DNA from: Pararhodobacter sp.
Lineage (GTDB): Bacteria > Pseudomonadota > Alphaproteobacteria > Rhodobacterales > Rhodobacteraceae
DNA: 64,000 nucleotides
NCBI GenBank assembly: GCA_020832545.1
Contig: JAFIEK010000004.1
Location: 62,001-126,000 of the forward strand
Reading direction: 5' to 3'
Shown here: piece by piece, positions 59,199 through 64,000 of the stretch
Position numbering within the stretch: position 1 is the stretch's first letter
Layout: each line of letters starts with the position of its first letter
Program-made: the position numbers and the translations under genes
Notes under the pieces: model-generated
Told to the model about the DNA's origin: nothing
Seen by the model: the letters and a program-made list of their open reading frames with translations, nothing else
The model's database searches: none

Positions 59199-59770
59199 GC
59201 CGCCTGCCCGTTCTGTGGATGCGCACGCAGATCTCCCACCCGCCCGCCATGGCGCCAGAGCAGAATATAGTGCACGATGTCCAGCGCGAAGCGCAGCGCC
59301 AACAACCCGAGGCCCACCGGCAGAGCGACGTAGACCCACCAGATATCCGGCGCCGGCACGCGGTCTCCGAACAGGTCTCCAAACAGGAAACGCAGTGCAG
59401 CGATCGGGCGATGCCCGATCCGGTCTGCGTAGCGCAGCCCGTAGATCACCAGCGTCACCAGAAGCCCGATCGCAAGCAAATTGCCAAAAATCGCAAGCGC
59501 CAGTCCGGCCCGGCGCGGCAACGCATCGCGCAGCATCGTGACGCCAGCAAGCTCGCCGCGCTCATAGGCCAGAGCGACGCCCAGAAACGTCGCCCAGATG
59601 AGCATGTGCCGCGATACCTCGTCGGCCCAGATCAGCGATATGCCAAAGCCATAGCGCAGCACGACCTGCGTGACGAGGACAACCAGCAAGAGGCCGATCA
59701 GCCCCGCCAGCACGCCACGCAGCACGGACGCATAGAGATGTTGCAGCCGTTTCACCACAAGCCTGCCCAA
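59195..59770 (-). CDS. dctQ: TRAP transporter small permease (DctQ)
   Basis: LVVLVTQVVLRYGFGISLIWADEVSRHMLIWATFLGVALAYERGELAGV; 4-nt overlap with dctM. Confidence 0.94.
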   Translation of the reverse strand: MGRLVVKRLQHLYASVLRGVLAGLIGLLLVVLVTQVVLRYGFGISLIWADEVSRHMLIWATFLGVALAYERGELAGVTMLRDALPRRAGLALAIFGNLLAIGLLVTLVIYGLRYADRIGHRPIAALRFLFGDLFGDRVPAPDIWWVYVALPVGLGLLALRFALDIVHYILLWRHGGRVGDLRAHPQNGQAA

Positions 59771-59832
59771 TATTTCCGGATTTTATGAAATTGCATCCCC
59801 CGCCGGTGCGCCCGGCAGGGGAAGACATTGGG

Positions 59833-60816
59833 TCAGTCGCTCTCGGCAACCGCATCAATGAATGCACCGATCAACGGATCACGTTCAGCCCAGCTGTCGA
59901 GCACCGGCTGGGTACGGGCGCGCATATCGGCCAGATCATCCAGTTCGCTGATCACCACACCATTGTCGGTCAGAAACGCGGCAGTTTCTTCTTCCTGCGC
60001 GGCAGCGAGGGCATAATGCGCCTCGATCACCTCATGTCCTGCCTCGACCATGGCCATTTGCAGGTCCTCCGGCAGTGCATCAAAACGCGCTCCGGCCATC
60101 ATCAGGACCCCGGGCCAGAAGTAATGCCCTGTGAGCGTGACATTGCTGGCAGATTGATAAAGGCTTTCGGCCTGGATCGACGACAGATTAATCTCGACTG
60201 CGTCGATGGTGCCGGTCTCCAACGCTGAGTAGACCTCGCCATAGGCAAGGCCAACAGGGCTCGCCCCAACCGCTTCCCAGATCGCGCGATGCAGCGGAGT
60301 CGGCACGATCCGGGTCTGCAGGCCGGAAAAATCACTGACCGAGACAACCCGGTCACCACGGGTCAGAAAATGGCGAAGTCCAGCCTCGATATAGCCAAGG
60401 CCCTTGATTTGATGGGTGTCCAGACTGTCAAGAAATTGCTGACCGACATCCGAAGCCAGAACCGTTGCCATCTGCTCATAAGATGAGACCAGGAACGGCA
60501 GCTGCAGCGCGTCGAAGGCAGGGGCATCAAGGGCCAGCGGGATCGTTGGAACCGAGACCAGCGCCCCGTCGATGGTGCCAAGCTGAAGGCCCTCAAGAAG
60601 CTGGCCATCATCACCAAGCTGCCTGTCGCCGTAAATCTCTATCTCGACGCGCCCACCGGTTCTTTCGGCAACCGATTCGGCGAACATCTCCAGACCTGTC
60701 TGGAACAGATGCGAAGACGAAGCCGCATGCCCAAACTTGAACGTATGCTCCTGCGCGACAGCTGCCGCTGGCGCTAGGGCCAGCGAAGCAGCCAGAACAA
60801 TCTTCTTGAAACCCAT
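59833..60816 (-). CDS. dctP: TRAP transporter substrate-binding protein (DctP)
   Basis: FKFGHAASSSHLFQTGLEMFAESVAERTGGRVEIEIYGDRQLGDDGQLLEGLQLGTIDGALVS. Confidence 0.95.
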   Translation of the reverse strand: MGFKKIVLAASLALAPAAAVAQEHTFKFGHAASSSHLFQTGLEMFAESVAERTGGRVEIEIYGDRQLGDDGQLLEGLQLGTIDGALVSVPTIPLALDAPAFDALQLPFLVSSYEQMATVLASDVGQQFLDSLDTHQIKGLGYIEAGLRHFLTRGDRVVSVSDFSGLQTRIVPTPLHRAIWEAVGASPVGLAYGEVYSALETGTIDAVEINLSSIQAESLYQSASNVTLTGHYFWPGVLMMAGARFDALPEDLQMAMVEAGHEVIEAHYALAAAQEEETAAFLTDNGVVISELDDLADMRARTQPVLDSWAERDPLIGAFIDAVAESD

Positions 60817-60844
60817 AGTTTCCTCCCCAGAAATACGATGGTTT

Positions 60845-60863
60845 CGTTACGTATATCGTAACG
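60845..60863. promoter_or_regulatory. Candidate IclR operator CGTTACG-TATAT-CGTAACG upstream of dctP
   Basis: Perfect 7-bp arms, 29 nt before the dctP start. Confidence 0.5.
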
Positions 60864-61127
60864 TCGTTTCAATATACATCACACTCTACTTTCGGTCAAC
60901 GCCGTGGCCGCTGCCAACCGCAGACAAGCAGACCCCCGCTTGTTGGCGCCCAAACCCGCAGAACCAGGGGATTTTCAAATGGCGATTTTAGGATAGCTAC
61001 TATCGGCACCAACGCCGGATGACCGGACGATGATGCAAAGGCTCTCTGACGCCTGGGGGCACCGGCTTCTGCGAATCTTAATTCAAGACCTTGAGCCAGT
61101 GAACTGGTGCCAGAGTACTGGTGTTGC

Positions 61128-61825
61128 CCAACGCTTGGTCATGATACCGGCGCATGCCGTCATCGCCCTGGTCGTCGTGGTCATCGCAGGCTTCGTTCAC
61201 GCAGTTGAGCCGGGAGCTGGGCATTCCCCCCAAGACGGTCGCGAAGTGGCGCAAGCGAGCGACGGTCGAAGACCTCAAGACCGGGCCTCAGGATCCGCGC
61301 TCCACCGTCCTCAGCGAGGCAGAGGAGGCAGCAATTGTCACTTTTCGGCGTCACATGCTGCTGCCGCCCGATGAATGTCTCCATGACCCGCAGTCATCAA
61401 TCCCGCATCTGACCCGGTCGGCGCTGCTCCGGTGTCTTCAGCAGCGCGTCATTCCCAATATGCTACGGCATCCAGTTCGCCACGCCGCCCCGCAACAGGA
61501 ACACCCCTTAGTCAAGGCAGATGCGCTTCGACATAATCTGTGAGGCGAACGGGATCGAGCGTCGTCTGACCAAACCGAACTACCTGTGGCCCGATGGGCA
61601 GGTCGAGCGGATGAACCGCGCAATCAATGACGCGACCGTGAAGCGCTACCATTGCGACAGCCACAAACCAGTTGCGGGCGCACCTCGCCGACTACAATTT
61701 CGCACGCAGGCTCAAGACCCTGAATGGCCTCACGTCATACGAATACTTCTGCAAAGTCTGGACTTCAGAGTCAGACAGATTCATCGTCAATCCGATCCAC
61801 CAGATACCGGGACTGAACAGCTGGC
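61128..61825 (+). mobile_element. Degenerate IS481-family transposase remnant with internal deletion and frameshifts
   Basis: Fragments in three frames: QLSRELGIPPKTVAKWRKRATVEDLKTGPQDPRSTVLSEAEEAAIVTFRRHMLLPPDECL...HLTRSALLRCLQQ (frame 2); MRFDIICEANGIERRLTKPNYLWPDGQVERMNRAINDATVKRYHCDSH (frame 3); RAHLADYNFARRLKTLNGLTSYEYFCKVWTSESDRFIVNPIHQIPGLNS (frame 1). Confidence 0.85.
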
Positions 61826-61851
61826 GAGGGGCTGCAGGGCAAAACACCCTT

Positions 61852-62070
61852 TTAAGAGGCACTGAAGTCGAGCCCATTTTGGGCCAGGCTTTCGCCCAGA
61901 ATTCTGATGGCCTTGGGGCCGACACCGTGAATCGCCAGCAGTTGCTTTTTGGAGTGGCTGGCCATTCTATCGAGGCTGTCGATACCGTGATGGGATAATT
62001 CGCGCGCAGCAGTTTTGCCAATAGTTCCAGGAAGATCGCCGACAGGGCGAATGCCTGGAGTGGGGGCCAT
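61852..62070 (-). CDS. Small helix-hairpin-helix protein
   Basis: PVGDLPGTIGKTAARELSHHGIDSLDRMASHSKKQLLAIHGVGPKAIRILGESLAQNGL; HhH motif LLAIHGVGPKAI. Confidence 0.75.
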   Translation of the reverse strand: MAPTPGIRPVGDLPGTIGKTAARELSHHGIDSLDRMASHSKKQLLAIHGVGPKAIRILGESLAQNGLDFSAS

Positions 62071-62189
62071 ACCGTTGCCTTCGGTTCATTGCCATTGTTT
62101 TGAACAATAATGCCGGGGCCCATATGCGTCAATCGGCCGCCAGATTGGGTCTGAATCGAATTTGGCGCCCGGCAGGCTGCACTTGATGA

Positions 62190-62240
62190 TTAGGTATTGA
62201 CCTAACCTTCCTGCATTCTTATACTTAGGCCCATGCCTAA
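62190..62240. promoter_or_regulatory. Two 6-4-6 inverted repeats TTAGGT-ATTG-ACCTAA (62190-62205) and TTAGGC-CCAT-GCCTAA (62225-62240); candidate ArsR autoregulatory operators
   Basis: Read directly; the second overlaps the ATG at 62233. Confidence 0.55.
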
Positions 62241-62577
62241 CTTAAGTCCATCCATCGAGCACACCTTCGTTGCTCTTTCCGATCCGACGCGCCGCGCGGT
62301 GGTTCAAGCGCTGAGTAATGGGCCTGCAACAGTTTCTGAACTGGCTAGTCCTTTCGCCATGGCCTTGCCGTCGTTCACCCAGCATCTCGGCGTTCTGGAA
62401 AGCGCGGGCCTTATCGTCTCGCGAAAGGAGGGGCGGCGGCGCATCTGTTCGCTGAACCCGCAGGCACTTCAGGATGCGGAGGGGTGGCTGGCTGAAAACA
62501 GACGTCAGTGGGAAGTGCGCTTTGATCGTTTCGAGGCGCATCTTGAAACGGTGAAGAAGGAGGCTCCGAATGAGTGA
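62233..62577 (+). CDS. ArsR-family transcriptional regulator
   Basis: EHTFVALSDPTRRAVVQALSNGPATVSELASPFAMALPSFTQHLGVLESAGLIVSRKEGRRRICSLNPQAL. Confidence 0.94.
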   Translation: MPNLSPSIEHTFVALSDPTRRAVVQALSNGPATVSELASPFAMALPSFTQHLGVLESAGLIVSRKEGRRRICSLNPQALQDAEGWLAENRRQWEVRFDRFEAHLETVKKEAPNE

Positions 62578-63088
62578 GCATGGCACCAACGGCATCCCGC
62601 ACCGGGGAGCATGGCCTTTGGACCGGGAAATCGTCATTGCCCGTGTCGTCAATGCCGACCGCGAAACGGCTTTTCGTGCATGGGCTGATCCCATGCAGAT
62701 CGTGAAATGGTTTGGCCCCGAGGGCTTTCGTTTGCAGACCCATGAGATCGACATCCGCGCGGGCGGCCAGTGGCGATTTGATATGGTCGCGCCGGACGGC
62801 ACACGGTTCTCCAACCGCATGGCGTTTCTGCGGATTGAACCGCCAAGGCTGATCGAAGCCAGTCACGGCATGGATACTGATGATGATCCGGACCGCTTCC
62901 GGCTGCTCGTCACCTTCGATGAGCAGAACAACGGCAAAACGCTCGTCACCTTGCGCCAGTTGCACCCGACACCGGAGCGCCGCGTTATCGTCATCGGGTT
63001 CGGTGCGGCTGAATATGGTGCGCAGACACTGGACAAACTCGCAGATCACGTTGCGGACATGTCCGGCGCAGCGGATGCCAGAACCTGA
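62570..63088 (+). CDS. SRPBCC/AHSA1-like protein, translationally coupled to ArsR
   Basis: LDREIVIARVVNADRETAFRAWADPMQIVKWFGPEGFRLQTHEIDIRAGGQWRFDMVAPDGTRFSNRMAFLRIEPPRLIEASHG. Confidence 0.93.
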   Translation: MSEHGTNGIPHRGAWPLDREIVIARVVNADRETAFRAWADPMQIVKWFGPEGFRLQTHEIDIRAGGQWRFDMVAPDGTRFSNRMAFLRIEPPRLIEASHGMDTDDDPDRFRLLVTFDEQNNGKTLVTLRQLHPTPERRVIVIGFGAAEYGAQTLDKLADHVADMSGAADART

Positions 63089-63136
63089 CCGACAGGGATG
63101 CCGCTAAAAGTCGTAGCTACTCGACAGAGGGAGGAC

Positions 63137-63359
63137 AGGTAGATGAGAAATCTTCGTGTTCGGCAGTGCCGACCTGACCGCAACGCTTCTGGAGGGGAAG
63201 GCCATAGACGAAATCCGCCTCTGCCTCGTGCCTGTCATCCTCGGCGGCGGCAATCCTCTTTTCAAATCTGGTGGTATTCGCAAGGATTTCAACCTTCTCG
63301 GGGCGCGCCCGTTCCGCTCAGGGGGTGTATTGCCGCGCTATCTGCGCGCTGATGGCTGA
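63137..63359 (+). pseudogene. C-terminal fragment of dihydrofolate reductase-family (RibD C-terminal-like) protein
   Basis: EIFVFGSADLTATLLEGKAIDEIRLCLVPVILGGGNPLFKSGGIRKDFNLLGARPFRSGGVLPRYLRADG*; no N-terminal half upstream. Confidence 0.75.
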
Positions 63360-63451
63360 GTGATCAGATCGGTCCGAATGGCAAGCTCAACAGACCAGCG
63401 AACCGCACTGCTTCGTATTTGGAAACGGGAGATAAAATCGTCAATCATTAC

Positions 63452-63482
63452 TTGACCTAAAGCAAGGTTGAGCTTTTAGGGT
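63452..63482 (+). promoter_or_regulatory. Candidate MerR-type promoter TTGACC-19 bp-TAGGGT upstream of nat
   Basis: CTTGACCTAAAGCAAGGTTGAGCTTTTAGGGT: long 19-bp spacer and ACCT...AGGT dyad. Confidence 0.4.
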
Positions 63483-63526
63483 GTTTCCGGATCGTCCGAT
63501 TCAATCGGATATCGGAGGAGGGCATC

Positions 63527-64000
63527 ATGTCTCAGGAAATGCAAACCGCTCATCGCTCAGACGCGCAAGAGTTTGATATTGATAGCTATTTCGCACGCAT
63601 CGGCTATTGCGGCCCGCGAACAGCCACGCTGGAGACGTTGAAAGCACTGCATTTCAGCCATCCATGCGTGATTCCGTTTGAAAACATCTCGCCGTTTCTC
63701 GGTCACCCTGTCGGGCTCGACTGGCCGGTGCTCGAAGCAAAGCTGCTCCACGACCGACGCGGGGGCTATTGTTTCGAGCATAACCTGATGTTCATGAAGG
63801 TTCTGCGCGAACTTGGCTTCAACGTCAGCGGCCTTGCCGCGCGCGTAGTCTGGGGGCAACCCGACGATGCGCTGACGCCACGCGGACATATGTTGTTGCG
63901 TGTTGAGCTGGGCGGCAGGACATGGCTCGCCGATGTCGGGTTCGGGGGACTGACCCAGACCGCGCCGCTGTTGCTGGAAACCGATCTCATCCAGTCAACC
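63527..64000 (+). CDS. nat: Arylamine N-acetyltransferase (3' truncated by window edge)
   Basis: [70 protein letters not shown]...[24 protein letters not shown] catalytic Cys. Absent from the ORF track because no stop is in the window. Confidence 0.93.
   Translation, partial: MSQEMQTAHRSDAQEFDIDSYFARIGYCGPRTATLETLKALHFSHPCVIPFENISPFLGHPVGLDWPVLEAKLLHDRRGGYCFEHNLMFMKVLRELGFNVSGLAARVVWGQPDDALTPRGHMLLRVELGGRTWLADVGFGGLTQTAPLLLETDLIQST

Noticed and set aside
1-64000. Possible CRISPR array, prophage, rRNA or tRNA
   Set aside because: No regularly spaced direct repeats, phage structural genes, or RNA gene signatures recognised on reading; a tRNAscan/Infernal run would be decisive.

Overview
The window looks like a chromosomal segment of a high-GC alphaproteobacterium. 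Rhodobacteraceae is my inference from gene content and style; no marker gene confirms it. Most of it is dense metabolic and transport operons. Main blocks, left to right: (1) acyl-CoA synthetase tail, RidA, cupin; (2) arsR with an acr3-like arsenite permease split by a -1 frameshift at a C6 run; (3) MAPEG, SRPBCC/LysR and alpha/beta hydrolase genes; (4) a 10.2-18.7 kb cluster of envelope or secreted proteins sharing SH3 and beta-sandwich-like repeats, including a vWA protein; (5) serine hydrolase, membrane protein and a membrane-anchored LytTR regulator; (6) a thiamine operon (thiO-S-G-E-F, thiY-tenA-thiZ-thiX) behind a TPP riboswitch, with a 46-codon thiD N-terminal remnant between riboswitch and thiO; (7) fatty acid desaturase; (8) amidase, orphan PotD-like protein, class III aminotransferase, TetR; (9) LacI regulator, acylating aldehyde dehydrogenase, acyl-CoA ligase and a tripartite tricarboxylate transporter (sulfoacetate-like logic); (10) aminotransferase, dipeptide ABC transporter, RpiR; (11) HpcH aldolase, cupin, HyuB, HyuA, IclR, TRAP operon; (12) a decayed right end with an IS481-like remnant, HhH protein, ArsR/SRPBCC pair, truncated DHFR-like gene and an arylamine N-acetyltransferase cut by the window edge. 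I saw no rRNA, tRNA, CRISPR array or intact mobile element. The most interesting item is the TPP riboswitch, SD-sequestering hairpin, thiD-remnant leader ORF and overlapping thiO start.
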